From positions 18,354,180 through 18,418,179 of the forward strand of contig NC_133932.1 of the NCBI RefSeq assembly GCF_031877795.1: a DNA stretch of 64,000 nt. Reading direction: 5' to 3'. The notes beneath the pieces are model-generated. The model saw nothing but the letters and a program-made list of their open reading frames with translations, did no database searches and was not told where the DNA came from. The position numbers and the translations under genes are program-made. Origin of the DNA: Strix aluco (lineage: Eukaryota > Chordata > Aves > Strigiformes > Strigidae). Every line of letters starts with the position of its first letter. Within the stretch, counting starts at the first letter, position 1. Positions 19,984 to 35,000 of this stretch are shown piece by piece.

Positions 19984-22762
19984 ATTATAAATATGGTGCT
20001 TCTCCCTGTCATCCCTTCAAGCCATTAAAAGGTGCACAGGCTCTCTCGTTTTTCATTTGAATGTCACACCTCTTCTTAGTACTGACCTTACGTGCAACGT
20101 TGTATCGGGCTGTACTCTCGCATAGACTGTTGGATAGTACCTAGCCTAGATTAGTAGAGAGCAGATTAATCTGCATTACCGGTGCTAACACCAGTGACGG
20201 GAGGTTGCATCTGGCTGTTCAGCCAAAGGATAAAAATCAAAGGTGTCTCTTGAACTCAGTGGGCTATTGACTGAATTCATCACGCTCAAAAAACAAAAGC
20301 TACAGGAGAAAGGCATATTCTATCTTGACTGCTACAATGCATGTTTTAGGAGGTATGAAGATAAACCCTCCGTGCCCCTCCGCCCACCCCCTTCCAAGAA
20401 AAAGGACTAGAGAAAAAAGATGCAACTTCTAGAGCAATGAGGCTTTTAATAGCCAAGTAAATTTCCCTGTATCATGCCCATTCAATGAGCTACTTTGTCT
20501 GACACTCTGCCTTACTCGGTACCAGCATAAGACTCTTCCAGGAAATATTAAACAAAAAAAAAAAAAAATATATTGCTGTACAGCCAGTTGCCTGCGTTAC
20601 GCTATGGAAGATGTAGAATTCCTCTCTGATCCACAACTTTCCACCTACAAGCAAAACCGTAGTGAAGCTTTCCTCCATTTCCAATGCGCTCTGATGGCTC
20701 TTCCCCAGGGAAAGCCTTTCCTCTGTCACTCTGGGGGCATAGCTGGTCATAGGCAAGGCAAGCCCCGAGCCCCACGCACCATCCAAGGCCACCACCGTCC
20801 TCCTGTAGCCGTGAGCAAGATCTCAAACTCCTTTTCCGCTGCAGGAGAAGAGTTGTTAATAGAAATGGATGCACATGGCACAGTCTGTTCCAGAACAGTC
20901 ACAGCTGTTCAAAGCTTTCCGTGCCCTGGATTGGGGGGTTTCAGGACCAGCTCCTGGGTCAGCTTGCACCGAGGCTAGCGACAGCTGTGCTTCATGCAGG
21001 TAACTCAGGTTTAACCCTTTGTCCCCTGACCATCCCCACAGGTCCAGCAGCATAGAAAGTCACAGTGGGCTGCGTTGGAGCAACCTGCTCCGCTGGACTT
21101 GTGGCAAATGTTGCGTCTGCATCCCTGCCCTTCTGTTCTCCCTGTAGGGTCCTGGTCAATACAACAAGCTGCTCTCCCTGGAAATGACCATCGTGGCGAA
21201 AGACAGGCTCCACTGTGAGCCACGACCTTCACCCACCGAGCAGCCAGCACAGCCAGGGACACGTTTGTGCGAAAGTCCCTTCTCATGGCAAAAAGGGGAT
21301 CCATAGTCAGCTTTGGATGTCGTGTGTCTGGTGTAACTGTTGATACTGCGCAATGCCTTGGTTAAAATAGAAGCGACGAAGAGAGTTAAAAACCTGCCCT
21401 TTTCAGGAAAAATGCAGGAAATCGGCATCTTTTGGCTATTTTACACTCCAACAAGAAAGATTGTGGGCCCGTGTTTTGCTGATTAGGGATACCAATCAAA
21501 CTCAGACACCAGAGTGAAAAGAGCAGGCGTATTTTACTGGAAATAGCTAAATCATGTAACAGAATAATACAGAAAACATACAACAAGAAAAGACAGAATA
21601 GTGCACTTAAACAAACAGGAAAATACAGGGTAATGCATCAAATCGTTACTACACGAGAGAGAGAATAGTGATTAAGAAAGATCCATCACCACTTGCATAT
21701 GTTACCATCATCCAGATCCGCAGTCGCCGGGGAGCCCCGGTTACAGCGAGGATTTGGAGAGCCTTTCCCGGCAAGTGGGAAATCCTACGCGGTGCGTCCA
21801 CCCGTAGGTGAGGCTTCCAAAGTCGCTGTGAGCGGGTCCCGCCTTATATACCCCCAAATCAGCAAGCCAGAATAACTGGCACCTTTGTTTTGAGCGGAAC
21901 ATCTGGTTTCACTCTCACATTAGATTCCCCCGGAGCCTGGCCAGGGCTCAAGGGAGAAGCTAAGGGAGTTTCCCTGCTTATCTAATTTATTTATGTTCTT
22001 TTTAGAACAAGGCCACACGTCTGGTCCCAAGGCCGGACAGCAGGCTTCATGGCCTTGTTAACTTACCTGTACGCAAAAAAGAAGATACATACATTCAGGA
22101 TAGACATGTTTTCATTACATTCATCATCAGTCAGGAGTCTATGATATCTAAGCTACATCTTTCATTAATGAGCATACATATTTCGTTAATGACTACATAC
22201 TAAGTTAGCAGCTTTGGCTCGGGGCCTGTGGTTCAGGCTTCAATACTTCAACACTTTAGCACTTTTTACATCAGGATAGGCGGTTTGTTATAACCTAGTA
22301 CAATACCTACTAGCACAACGGTTATCAGTTACAAAATATACAGGATTCATCTATAGGTCAACTCTGGCTTGGGCCTATTGTCCAAGCCTTAGCACTTCAG
22401 CCCGGTGGTTAATGCTTTAAGGGAAGTTCAGCACGTTGGGAAAAGGGATATAAGACCACTCTTCTGGACACTGTCTGGACTGGGCTAGGCTGGGCTTGGA
22501 GAGCCTGGGAGGGTCCCCGGGGTCCCAGCTTTCCTGCAGTGCTGACTGTGGCGGCTGCGGCCTGTTCTTTCCTGCCGTGCTGACTGCACCCACCTGGTGG
22601 GGCTGTCCTTGGGAAGGGCACCAGAGCTGAAAAAGCCCCTGGTAGAGGGGCGGGGAGAAGCTCTTCTCCAGAGATTTGCCAGAAACTCTCCAGAGCATCC
22701 CTTTTCCAGCGCATGAGATGCTCTGTGTGACAAGGGAAGGTGCCCATTAGTCCACAGTCCTG

Positions 22763-22859
22763 GGCAAGCGGGTCTAGGTGACCCTGCTTGAGCAGGCAGG
22801 TTGGACCAGAGGACCTTCACAGGTCCCTCCCAGCCTCAGCTGTTCTATGGGATTCTGTG
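22763..22859 (+). mobile_element. CR1 retrotransposon 3' tail, unit 2
   Basis: Same fragment as at 3055-3151. Confidence 0.8.
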
Positions 22860-23028
22860 CTTCGTTTGACTCCTCAAGCACCTGAACTCAGCCCCGATGC
22901 CTGCTGGAAAGGATTCTGGCGCAAGGGATGATGATCCCAAACTCCTCCACTAGGATTCATCCCAAAACAACTTCTACCTAGTCCAGAATATCGTATGGCA
23001 CACACAGTCAGAAGGGAGAAAATGTCCT

Positions 23029-26000
23029 TTTATTGTGGACATCCAGTGCAGGAGCCCAGGAGTCACAGGGGTTCAACCAGTAACAAGAAATCAGCACCTA
23101 CAACGACAGAGCCAGAAAGCACTGGTAAAGCCACAAAGGCAGGAACAGGCATGGCTTGGTTCCCCTTTCTTTGGGAAACACAGTTGACAAGGAATTGTTG
23201 ATATCCCAGAAGAGAGCTACTGCTGGCCTTAGCTCCGGGGTGGCTCTGGCACCTTATCCCCTCTAAGGTAATGCCCTTAGAGAGCTGTGCATGTGCAGAG
23301 GTGCACAGTGCCCCTGTGCCACACAGCAGGGCTCCCCTGGGGAGCTGCCACGGGGTTATTTCCAAACCCTGCATAGCACCATCCCTCGCCGTCCCTTGCC
23401 AGTCAGTTGGACTGACTTAGAGCAGGGTGGAGAGTTGGCAAAGATAGGCAGCAAAGCCTGGTACACACCTGGGGCTTCCTGATCTTTCGCACCTCCCTGC
23501 TTTTCTTCTGTCCCCTTCTTTTCCTCTCTTCTCTTCTTTGCTTCGTGGCATGGCCTCTCCTCTGCCCAGGTCTCTTCTCTCTTTCGTTTCCTTTGGCCGT
23601 CGTCTTCCTGGCAGGAGCCTGCAAACCTTTCCATCCCACAGCATGGTTAGACAGGGAAAGCCAGGATCAACTGGAATCAGCTCTTGATTTAACCAAAGCT
23701 GACTCGTTTTACCTTCTGTGCTCCGAGAGGCTCTTCAGTTCTTCTGCGCATCCCAGGGATTCTACCACGGTCTCAGTGGTGGCTGGAGACAAAGCAACGG
23801 GTGCCTAAAACAGAAAGGTCGTCATTAGCAGGTGGCAAGGGATGCCCTGAAGTAGTAAGCAACTGCTTGGCACGTTGCTGCCTTAGCTCTACAGGGGAGA
23901 TCTCTTTGGCTGGTTTGAGTCAGCCCTTTCTTCCAAGGTTCTCGCTCTGGAACACAGTGTTCACATGGGTGGGGGACAGTCCATTTGTGGGGGCCATTCA
24001 GCAGAGAGCCTGCGATCCCCTGCCAGGCAAGGAAAGGCTTGCCCACTTCCTTCTGCCAGCATTTCTTCTGCCCTCCCAAGACAGAGCTCTGCGGATGTCC
24101 ATTTGGTGCAAGACAACCTTCTGTGGTGGGAGGCTTTGCTTTTGAAATCTATCTTTCTGTGGCGTTTTGTAGGTATTTCCTCTGATTAAGCACATGCCTA
24201 AGGCATAGGAGAAAAGACCTTTCCAGTTTTACTGACAGTGTATCATTCCATGGGGGGAAAAATAAAATGCAAAGCCACAAGAGACTGAACGCCAGGAAGA
24301 GGCACAGCAGCTGCTTGGACTCAACAGCAACTGCCCTCCTCCTGCCTAAGACACATTGTTGCAGCGCTTGTGGAGCTGCCATACCTCCGCCCTTTCTGCT
24401 CCCACCACCGCCTCTCCCCCCGCTGCTCTCTGGAGGATGAGCAGAGAGGCTGGTGCATCCAGGCAGGCTTTTGCCTGGTGCTCGGCATCTGCTTCGCCTG
24501 GAGGGCCGTGCTGCTTTTCCAAAGGCAACTCTGGAAAGCAAAAGCGTGTGCAGCAAAGTGACTGGTTGGAAGTGGACAACAGCTAAAGCAAAACCCACAG
24601 GAAGCCCTACCCCAGCTGTCTGCTCAGGCTGTGACAGCCCTCAGTCCCTCCTCATACCTGTGGGTCTGTCCACGGGCTCAGGTGACGTCTGGCCAGCCAT
24701 CTCCTCCCCAAAGATGTCGCTGCCGTTTTCAATCAGAAATTCCACCAGCAGCTTCACCTGCACACATCAAAGCCTTGGTTTCAGGGCAGGTGTCTGAAAA
24801 CACGTCAAGCAGCCTTTCCCGCTCCTGAGCCTTGCTTCTGCGCAGAAGGCTGTGGCTGTGGGGCTGCTCTTCCAGGCAGCCACTCCACCGGCATTTGCGC
24901 AAGAGAGGAGCAAGCTCTGAGGGTCCAGGCAGGCTGCAGCCAGCCGGTCAGTACAGCGTACCTTCTCGGTCACCTCCAGCGCGGCCTCGAGGGGGAGCAG
25001 CTCCTCGTCAGGTGGGCCCAGCAGGTTTGGCCCCAGGCAGATGGCCAGGTTGCTGGAGGTCATTCTGCTGGTGGACACGTGGTGGCCGATGTTCTGCAGC
25101 AGGGAGAGCAGCCGCTGGAGGAGGAGGAGATGGGCTGCAGGCAACTTCTCGGCCACCCTGAGGGAGCAGGAACACAACGTTAAGGAAGCAGATGCTGCCC
25201 ACAGCTGTCCCTGAAGCTTGCACAAGGCAGGCGGGAGCCAGTGTCTGTGCTGCGCCACTTTCCAGGTGCTCTCAGGCAGCGATCAGGAGGAAAACACACT
25301 GTTGCTTCCCAGCTCCTGGTTTCACCCAAGCCCACGCAAGGGAAGGCTCCCTGCCCACGCCCTTTCCCCCCGAAATGCAACCCCAGCCCAGCAAATGCAA
25401 GCTGCCAGAAAATGCAACCTTCTAAGGAGCCCGTCCCTTTTCAGGCAAGTCCCAGGACTCTGCCACTCCCTACTCAACAGGCAGGCTGCTGGCCACACTT
25501 ACACTTTCAGCGCTTCCACCCTGGCCTCCTTGCTTGGCCTCTCCATGGCTTGCATCCAGTCCTGGTAGACGCCGACAACGAGGAGCTTGCCGGGGATGCT
25601 GCGTAGAAAGTCCTGCAAGGCCAAGGGCTTCAGGTGAGCCTTTGAAGATTCCAGGCCAGCCAGGAGCTCTTCCAGCTGCAGGGCAGAAGCGCTCACCTTC
25701 AAGATGGCAGCTAGCAGGATGACAGGCTGGTTTGCCAGGTCCACATCTGCGCCGCGGTCGAGGTCCTCCTTCAGCTTCTGGAGCGCTGTCCCCCTGTCGG
25801 ATCTCCGGAATATCCCCTCCGTCGACGGTCCTCTCTGGTACAGGATGTCCAGGAGCTCCTGCGGGAGACGCAGGAGGACAGCTGCTTGGCTGAAGAAACA
25901 AGTGACAGCAGAGGCCAGAGCTCTGCCCCAGGCTGGGCTCCCCCCCGCCCCCGCAAAGGGTCTGGCGCCAGAAGCGGTGGCCGTGGGTGAAGAGCCCAGT

Positions 26001-29000
26001 GCCCCAGCCACCCCCGCAGACGCTGGGGACACTGCCTCTGGAGCAGCCGGAGGGAGGGCTGGGGCTCCCCTGTCCAGGCTGGCCTACCTGGATGGGCCGG
26101 GGCAGCGTGCCGGCCTCCTCGCAGAGGGCTGCCAGGGGCTGCCCAAAGAGCGCCCTGCTGCAGCCGGAGCCCGCCTGCCCTGGCGCCGGGGCAGCGGCCG
26201 GGCTCTGCCGCAGCGCAAAGGGCCAGGGCAGCCCCCTCCTCCTCCTGCTGCTGCTGCCGCCGCCGCTCCCTCCCGCTGCAAAGGGAAAGAGAGCAAGAGC
26301 CCGTCAGTGGGAACCGCCAGGCCAGTGCTCCCGGAGCCTGCCCTGCCCTGCCCTGCCCTGCCTGCAGCGCGGTGCTGAGTGCTGCGGCGGGACGGGACGG
26401 GACGGGACGGGACGGGCAGGGAGCCGGCAGCTGGAGCCAGGGCTCTGGCTCAGCGGCTCCGGCTCGCAGTCTCCTGAGAGCCAGCGGGACAGCGGGACAG
26501 CCCCGCCCAGCCCTCGCCCTGCCCTCCTCCAGGCTGCGAGCAGCAGCAGAGGGAGGCTCCCTGTCCCGCAGAATCACGTCCAGCGGCCGCTGCCCAGCGG
26601 GTGTCCTTGCTCGTCCGGGTGACGTCCGTCCTCCCTTGGGGTGCCCGACCTGCGGGGTGACACTCAGGGAACAAGGGAGCACGGCTCCTCCCGGCTCTGG
26701 CCGAGGAGCAGGGACCCATCTGCCCGGCTCTGGGGACAGAGCTCAGGCAGGCAGCACCTCGAGTGCTCAGCACTGTCGAAGGGTCCCGAGCACTCAGCTC
26801 TCTCCTGCTGCAGTGTGATGGGCACCGATTTCCTCTGGCCAAAGGGCAGCAGCAACAGCATCCTCAGTTGTGCAGACGTGCCGGTCCAGGAGAAAAGAAG
26901 GCCCTCCCTGCCCTTCGTTCCCAAACTTACCTGGTGAGTGGCAAAGTCCGCCTCCACTGGTAGACGGGGCTGTTGGAGGCCCTTGCTTGGGGTCAGCCTG
27001 CAAGAAGCAGGCTGCACTTAGAGAGCATCCCCGCGGCAGAAAGGGCCACCAGCAAGCGGCCACCCGGCACCAGCAGCCTGAGGGCGGCAGAGCGGGGACC
27101 CTCTGCCCTCCCACGCTCTCTACCTCACGTGGCAGGTTTCCTCCCAGCACCACCAGCAAGGACATGCGGCGTTCCTGGTAGCTCCCCAACCCTCTCTGCA
27201 CCCAGGCTGGCACCGCGGGACCCTCCCTCCCTCCTGCACAGGCTCACCCCACTCGCCGCACAGCCCTGGCACCCCGGCACAGCCAGAGGTGGGTGAAAGG
27301 CAGCCGTTCTCACCTCTGTCTGGCCCTCCATCAGCCTCTCCAGGCTCCTGGCGCTGAATGTCCTCCACTGGGCAGGAGAGAAAGAGTGGAAGGAGGTGAG
27401 CAGCGATGCCTCTGCTGCTCGGCTGGAGGGCCAGTGCTCGGGGACAGCGGCCAGACTAGAGAGACACTCACTCCATGGCGTCGGCTCAGCTCCTTCTGCA
27501 GGAGTTTGATGGACGGGACGTTGGTCACTCGGGCTCCCGTGGCTCCTTCGGGTGTCCTGTCACCAGGAAAGGACAGGGAGAAAGCTGGCTGAGCCCCAAG
27601 CCACCTCTTTTCCCTTGTCAGGCAGCTCTGCCCGAGAGCTGCCCACAGCCGCAGCGGCAGCTCTCCCCACCTGGGGAGCTGTGTTCCCCCATCCGGCCGC
27701 GCCTGAAGCACCCCCCTAGCTTACCCCAGCAGCTTGCCCAGCCACAGCTGCTTCAGTGCCCGGGAGCTGCAGAAAGAGAGGAGAACCAGCATCAGGCCCC
27801 GCTGCCCCCCAGCCCCTGGGCCCCTGCACAGCCTTGCCCCTTGGGAAGGGCTGAGGGGCAGCACGAGGCCCCGTGGGGCAGGACAGGGGTGCTGCCCAAG
27901 CCCTGGCTCCCTCGTTGCTGCCAGAGCAGCTGCTCCTGCCCTTCCCTTCTGGGGACCAAAAGGCGACCAGGGGATGCAGGATGTGGGAACGCATCCCCAT
28001 CCCTCCCTGCCCAGGCTCTGCATGGAGGGCAGAGGCCATTCACAGGGTGGCGTGGGCATGGTTGGGACCCTCTCCTGCCCAGCCGTGGGACGTGGCACCA
28101 CGACTCACCCGAAAGTGGCAACACAGGTGCCGCTGGGCCAGATGAGGAGGATGGAGGTCCCGTCCTCATCGCTGCCTTCCTCCTCCTCCTCCTCTTTGAT
28201 GTCCCCCGCTGTCTCCTTCCCGCTGCTCAGCACCCACAGCTGGTCCAGGGCCAGGCGGAGCTGTGGGCGCAGGGTGGTGCCACGTCTGTGGAGAAGAGAG
28301 ACAGGCAGTGAGCCGGAGGTGGCCGCCTTGGGGTGCCCCCGGGCAGAGCCCTGCCCCCCACCTGCCCTTGTGTGGTGGTTTAGGCCCTGCCGGGACCAGA
28401 GACCACATTGCCACTGCCCCTCCCCCACCCTCCGACCGGAACGGGGCAGGGAGTGAAATACAAACCCCGGGGTTGCGATAACGAGACGTTTAATACAACA
28501 ATGCAACAACAACAAACCAAACAACAACAAGAACGATAACAATAGCAATAACAGTAATAACAATAAACAGAACAAGGGATATAGCGATACAGCAGTGAGG
28601 AGAGCGACCCCACACCACGCGTTTACCAACTGAGCAATCCCACACCACTGAGGGATCTTCTGAGAGGCCGGGTAAGGGAGACAATTGCTCAACCTCCTCC
28701 AGGGCAGCTATACCAAAGGCTCACCAGTACTCTCTTGGGTCTTTAAATTACCCTCTCCTGAGGTAATCTATACCTAGGATGCACGGGGCATCTGGGCCAG
28801 TCACAATGGGGTGCTTACGCCAGTCCTTCCCAGTTAAGCTTACTTCAGCTTCTAATAGGGTCAGCTGTTGGGACCCCCCTGTCACTCCGGAGAGACAGAT
28901 GGGTTCAACCCCACTGTATGGCATCAGGGTGCACTGTGCACCAGTATCTACCAAGGCCTTATATTCTCGTGGGTCTGATGTGCCAGGCCATCGGATCCAC

Positions 29001-32000
29001 ACCGTCCAGTAAATCCGATTATCCCTTTCCTCCACCTGGCTGGAGGCAGGGCCCCTCTAATCCTGCTCAGCATCACTCACTTGTTGTAAGAGCGACTCCT
29101 GCAAGAATGACTCACTTGTCCCCTCAAGACGGTCAGACATAATGTTGGCCATTCTATTCTGTCTGGGGGATTTCCGACTGGACACTGGAGCTGCGTCTCT
29201 CTTGGAAGACTCCCCTTTCATGGTGGTCTTCCCTTTCAGCTGCTGTACTCGTGCAGCTAGGGCGAGAGTGGGCTGTCCATCCCACCTCCTCGTGTTTTCC
29301 CCATGGTCGCGGAGGAAGAACCACAGGGTGCCCTGTGGTGTGTACCTTCCACTGCCCTTCTCTTGGGTGGGGAAACGCCTGCTTCTAATGGCTGAGACAT
29401 CGGCCCGTGCAGGTGGAATGTAGGACATGTCCTCTTCCACTTTCTGGAGCCTCTGAGACAGTTCCCTTACAGCTGAAACCCAGGCATGTTGGGAGGAAGG
29501 GAGATTTCCCTCATATTGCTGGAGCTGGCCAATCACTTCGTCCACTGTTTCAGTCTGGGTGTCTTGCCACCAGGACGCTACTGCTAGTGCTTTGGAATGT
29601 GCCTCTGGTGCACTTTGCAGGAACTTCCGCCACATCAGCTGTGTGCAAGGGGCCTGATCTGGATCCGTGGGTGACCGCTCATCATTCAGATCACCATAAA
29701 CCATGTCAAACACAGCCAATTCCCTGAGGTTCTGAATGCCTTTCTCCATGTTGGTCCCCTTGCCTAACCGACATAGAACATCATCCTTGTAGGGGTACCT
29801 CTCCCTTACACTGAGCAGGAGTCGCCTCCAAAGGCTGAGGGTATGAGCCTGTATCCCTATTGCCTTGTCAATACCAGCCTCCCTGGCTAAAGATCCCAGC
29901 TGCTTGGCCTCTCTCCCCTCCAATTCCAAAACACCAGCTCCACGATGCCAGCATCGGAGCAGACAGGTTCAAATTTGCTCGCCTGGAAGGCAGCTGAAAT
30001 CCTTCCGCATATCTCGCAACTCACTCAGGGATAGAGATCGGATGGTTACCTCCGGCTCTTCCTCCTGTTCTCGTGATGGGCCTGGTTCATCATCACCCTG
30101 TACACTGCGAGGGGATTTTTTGGTATATTTGGTTTTCTGTATCGGGGCGACTCATACTGGCACTGCTTGTCCCTCTGGCCCAGCTGCTGTGCTGGTGGAG
30201 GCGACTGGTACTGCCACTGCCTGTCCCCCTGGCCCAGCTGCTGTGCTAGTGGAGGTGACTGGTACTGGCACTGGCTGTCACTCTGGCCCAGCTGCTGTGC
30301 TAGTGGAGGCGACTGGTACTGCCACTGCCTGTCCCCCTTGCCCAGCTGCTGTGCTAGTGGAGGCTACTGGTATTGGCACTGCCTGTCCCCCTGGCCCAGC
30401 TGCTGTGCTAGTGGAGGCTACTGGTATTGGCACTGCCTGTCCCTCTGGCCCAGCTGCTCTGCTGGTGGAGGTGACTGGTACTGGCACTGCCTGTCACTCT
30501 GGCCCAGCTGCTGTGCTGGTGGAGGTGACTGGTACTGGTACTGCCTGTCCCCCTGGCCCAGCTGCTGTGCTAGTGGAGGCGACTGGTACTGGTAGTGCCT
30601 GTCACTCTGGCCCAGCTGCTGTGCTGGTGGAGGTGACTGGTACTGGCACTGCCTGTCCCCCTGGCCCAGATGCTGTGCTGGTGGAGGTGACTGGTACTGG
30701 CACTGCCTGTCCCCCTGGCCCAGCTGCTCTGCTGGTGGTGGTGACTGGTACTGGCACTGCCTGTCCCTCTGGCCCAGCTGCTCTGCTGGTGGAGGTGACT
30801 GGTACTGGCACTGCCTGTCACTCTGGCCCAGCTGCTGTGCTAGTGGAGGCGACTGCTACTGGCACTGCCTGTCACTCTGGCCCAGCTGCTGTGCTGGTGG
30901 AGGCGACTGGTACTGGCACTGCCTGTCCCTCTGGCCCAGCTGCTGTGCTAGTGGAGGCGACTGCTACTGGCACTGCCTGTCACTCTGGCCCAGCTGCTGT
31001 GCTAGTGGAGGCGACTGCTACTGGCACTGCCTGTCACTCTGGCCCAGCTGCTGTGCTGCTGGAGGTGACTGGTACTGGCACTGCCTGTCACTCTGGCCCA
31101 GCTGCAGTGCTAGTAGTGGCGACTGGTACTGGTACTCCCTGTCCCTTGGCCCAGCTGCTGTGCTGGTGGAGGTGACTGGTACTGGCACTGCCTGTCACTC
31201 TGGCCCAGCTGCTGTGCTGGTGGAGGCGACTGGTACTGGCACTGGCTGTCCCTCTGTCCCAGCTGCTGTGCTAGTGGAGGCGACTGGTACTGGCACTGCC
31301 TGCCCCTCTGTCCCAGCTGCTGTGCTAGTGGAGGCGACTGCTACTGGCACTGCCTGTCCCTCTGGCCCAGCTGCTGTGCTGGTGGAGGTGACTGGTACTG
31401 GCACTGCCTGTCCCCCTGGCCCAGATGCTGTGCTAGTGGAGGTGACTGGTACTGGCACTGGCTGTCCCTCTGTCCCAGCTGCTGTGCTAGTGGAGGTGAC
31501 TGGTACTGGCACTGCCTGTCCCTCTGTCCCAGTTGCTGTGCTAGTAGAGGCGACTGGTACTGGCACTGCCTGTCCCTCTGGCCCAGCTGCTGTGCTGGTG
31601 GAGGTGACTGGTATTGGCACTGCCTGTCCCTGTGGCCCAGCTGCTGTGCTGGTGGAGGTGACTGGTACTGCCACTGCCTGTCACTCTGGCCGAGCTGCAG
31701 TGCTAGTAGTGGCGACTGGTACTGGCACTGCCTGTCCCTCTGGCCCAACTGCTGTGCTAGTGGAGGCGACTGGTATTGGCACTGCCTGTCCCTCTGACCC
31801 AGCTGCTGTTCTGGTGGAGGTGACTGGTACTGCCACTGCCTGTCACTCTGGCCCAGCTGCAGTGCTAGTAGTGGCGACTGGTACTGGCACTGGCTGTCCC
31901 TCTGTCCCAGCTGCTGTGCTGGTGGTGGTGACTGGTACTGGCACTGCCTGTCCCCCTGGCCCAGATGCTGTGCTGGTGGAGGTGACTGGTACTGGCACTG

Positions 32001-35000
32001 GCTGTCCCTCTGTCCCAGCTGCTGTGCTGGTGGAGGTGACTGGTACTGGCACTGCCTGTCCCTCTGGCCCAGCTGCTCTGCTGGTGGAGGTGACTGGTTC
32101 TGGCACTGCCTGTCCCTCTGGCCCAGCTGCTGTGCTGGTGGAGGTGACTGGTACTGGCACTGCCTGTCACTCTGGCCCAGCTGCAGTGCTAGTAGTGGCG
32201 ACTGGTATTGGCACTGCCTGTCCCCCTTGCCCAGCTGCTGTGCTGCTGGAGGCGACTGGTATTGGCACTGCCTGTCCCCCTGGCCCAGCTGCTGTGCTAG
32301 TGGAGGCGACTGGTACTGGCACTGGCTGTCCCTCTGTCCCAGCTGCTGTGCTGGTGGTGGTGACTGGTACTGGCACTGCCTGTCCCCCTGGCCCAGATGC
32401 TGTGCTGGTGGAGGTGACTGGTACTGGCACTGGCTGTCCCTCTGGCCCAGCTGCTCTGCTGGTGGAGGTGACTGGTACTGGCACTGGCTGTCCCTCTGTC
32501 CCAGCTGCTGTGCTAGTAGAGGCGACTGCTACTGGCACTGCCTGTCCCTCTGGCCCAGCTGCTGTGCTAGTAGTGGCGACTGGTACTGGCACTGCCTGTC
32601 ACTCTGGCCCAGCTGCTGTGCTGGTGGAGGCGACTGGTACTGGCACTGCCTGTCACTCTGGCCCAGCTGCTGTGCTAGTGGGGGCGACTGCTACTGGCAC
32701 TGCCTGTCACTCTGGCCCAGCTGCTGTGCTGGTGGAGGTGACTGGTACTGCCACTGCCTGTCACTCTGGCCCAGCTGCTGTGCTAGTGGAGGCGACTGCT
32801 ACTGGCACTGCCTGTCACTCTGGCCCAGCTGCTGTGCTGGTGGAGGTGACTGGTACTGGCACTGCCTGTCACTCTGTCCCAGCCGCTGTGCTGCTGGAGG
32901 TGACTGGTACTGGCACTGCCTGTCACTCTGGCCCAGCTGCAGTGCTAGTAGTGGCGACTGGTACTGGCACTGGCTGTCCCTCTGTCCCAGCTGCTGTGCT
33001 GGTGGTGGTGACTGGTACTGGCACTGCCTGTCCCCCTGGCCCAGATGCTGTGCTGGTGGAGGTGACTGGTACTGGCACTGGCTGTCCCTCTGTCCCAGCT
33101 GCTGTGCTGGTGGAGGTGACTGGTACTGGCACTGGCTGTCCCTCTGTCCCAGCTGCTGTGCTAGTAGAGGCGACTGCTACTGGCACTGCCTGTCCCTCTG
33201 GCCCAGCTGCTGTGCTAGTAGTGGCGACTGGTACTGGCACTGCCTGTCACTCTGGCCCAGCTGCTGTGCTGGTGGAGGCGACTGGTACTGGCACTGCCTG
33301 TCACTCTGGCCCAGCTGCTGTGCTAGTGGAGGCGACTGCTACTGGCACTGCCTGTCCCTCTGGCCCAGCTGCTGTGCTGGTGGAGGTGACTGGTACTGGC
33401 ACTGCCTGTCCCCCTGGCCCAGATGCTGTGCTGGTGGAGGTGACTGGTACTGGCACTGGCTGTCCCTCTGTCCCAGCTGCTGTGCTAGTAGTGGCGACTG
33501 CTACTGGCACTGCCTGTCCCTCTGGCCCAGCTGCTGTGCTAGTAGTGGCGACTGGTACTGGCACTGCCTGTCACTCTGGCCCAGCTGAAGTGCTAGTAGT
33601 GGCGACTGGTACTGGCACTGCCTGTCACTCTGGCCCAGCTGCTGTGCTGGTGGAGGCGACTGGTACTGGCACTGGCTGTCCCTCTGTCCCAGCTGCTGTG
33701 CTGGTGGAGGTGACTGGTACTGGCACTGCCTGTCACTCTGGCCCAGCTCCTGTGCTAGTGGAGGCGACTGCTACTGGCACTGCCTGTCCCTCTGGCCCAG
33801 CTGCTGTGCTGGTGGAGGTGACTGGTACTGCCACTGCCTGTCCCTCTGGCCCAGCTGCTGTGCTAGTGGAGGCGACTGCTACTGGCACTGCCTGTCACTC
33901 TGGCCCAGCTGCTGTGCTGGTGGAGGCGACTGGTACTGGCACTGGCTGTCCCTCTGTCCCAGCTGCTGTGCTAGTGGAGGCGACTGGTACTGGCACTGCC
34001 TGCCCCTCTGTCCCAGCTGCTGTGCTAGTGGAGGCGACTGCTACTGGCACTGCCTGTCCCTCTGGCCCAGCTGCTGTGCTGGTGGAGGTGACTGGTACTG
34101 GCACTGCCTGTCCCCCTGGCCCAGATGCTGTGCTAGTGGAGGTGACTGGTACTGGCACTGGCTGTCCCTCTGTCCCAGCTGCTGTGCTAGTGGAGGTGAC
34201 TGGTACTGGCACTGGCTGTCCCTCTGTCCCAGTTGCTGTGCTAGTAGAGGCGACTGGTACTGGCACTGCCTGTCCCTCTGGCCCAGCTGCTGTGCTGGTG
34301 GAGGTGACTGGTATTGGCACTGCCTGTCCCTCTGGCCCAGCTGCTGTGCTGGTGGAGGTGACTGGTATTGGCACTGCCTGTCCCCCTTGCCCAGCTGCTC
34401 TGCTAGTGGAGGTGACTGGTATTGGCACTGCCTGTCCCTCTGACCCAGCTGCTGTGCTGGTGGAGGTGACTGGTACTGCCACTGCCTGTCACTCTGGCCC
34501 AGCTGCAGTGCTAGTGGAGGTGACTGGTATTGGCACTGCCTGTCCCTCTGGCCCAGCTGCTCTGCTGGTGGAGGTGACTGGTACTGGCACTGCCTGTCCC
34601 TCTGGCCCAGCTCTTCTGCTGGTGGAGGTGACTGGTTCTGGCACTGCCTGTCCCTCTGGCCCAGCTGCTGTGCTGGTGGAGGTGACAGGTACTGGCACTG
34701 CCTGTCACTCTGGCCCAGCTGCAGTGCTAGTAGTGGCGACTGGTATGGGCACTGCCTGTCCCCCTTGCCCAGCTGCTGTGCTGCTGGAGGCGACTGGTAT
34801 TGGCACTGCCTGTCCCCCTGGCCAAGCTGCTGTGCTAGTGGAGGCGACTGGTACTGGCACTGGCTGTCCCTCTGTCCCAGCTGCTGTGCTGGTGGTGGTG
34901 ACTGGTACTGGCACTGCCTGTCCCCCTGGCCCAGATGCTGTGCTGGTGGAGGTGACTGGTACTGGCACTGGCTGTCCCTCTGTCCCAGCTGCTGTGCTAG

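Noticed and set aside
18752-19990. Plus-strand 412-codon open frame over the gene's first exons
   Set aside because: It runs antisense to exons 1-2 and through the GC-rich promoter, then into the TG microsatellite, with no domain. GC-rich DNA has few stops.
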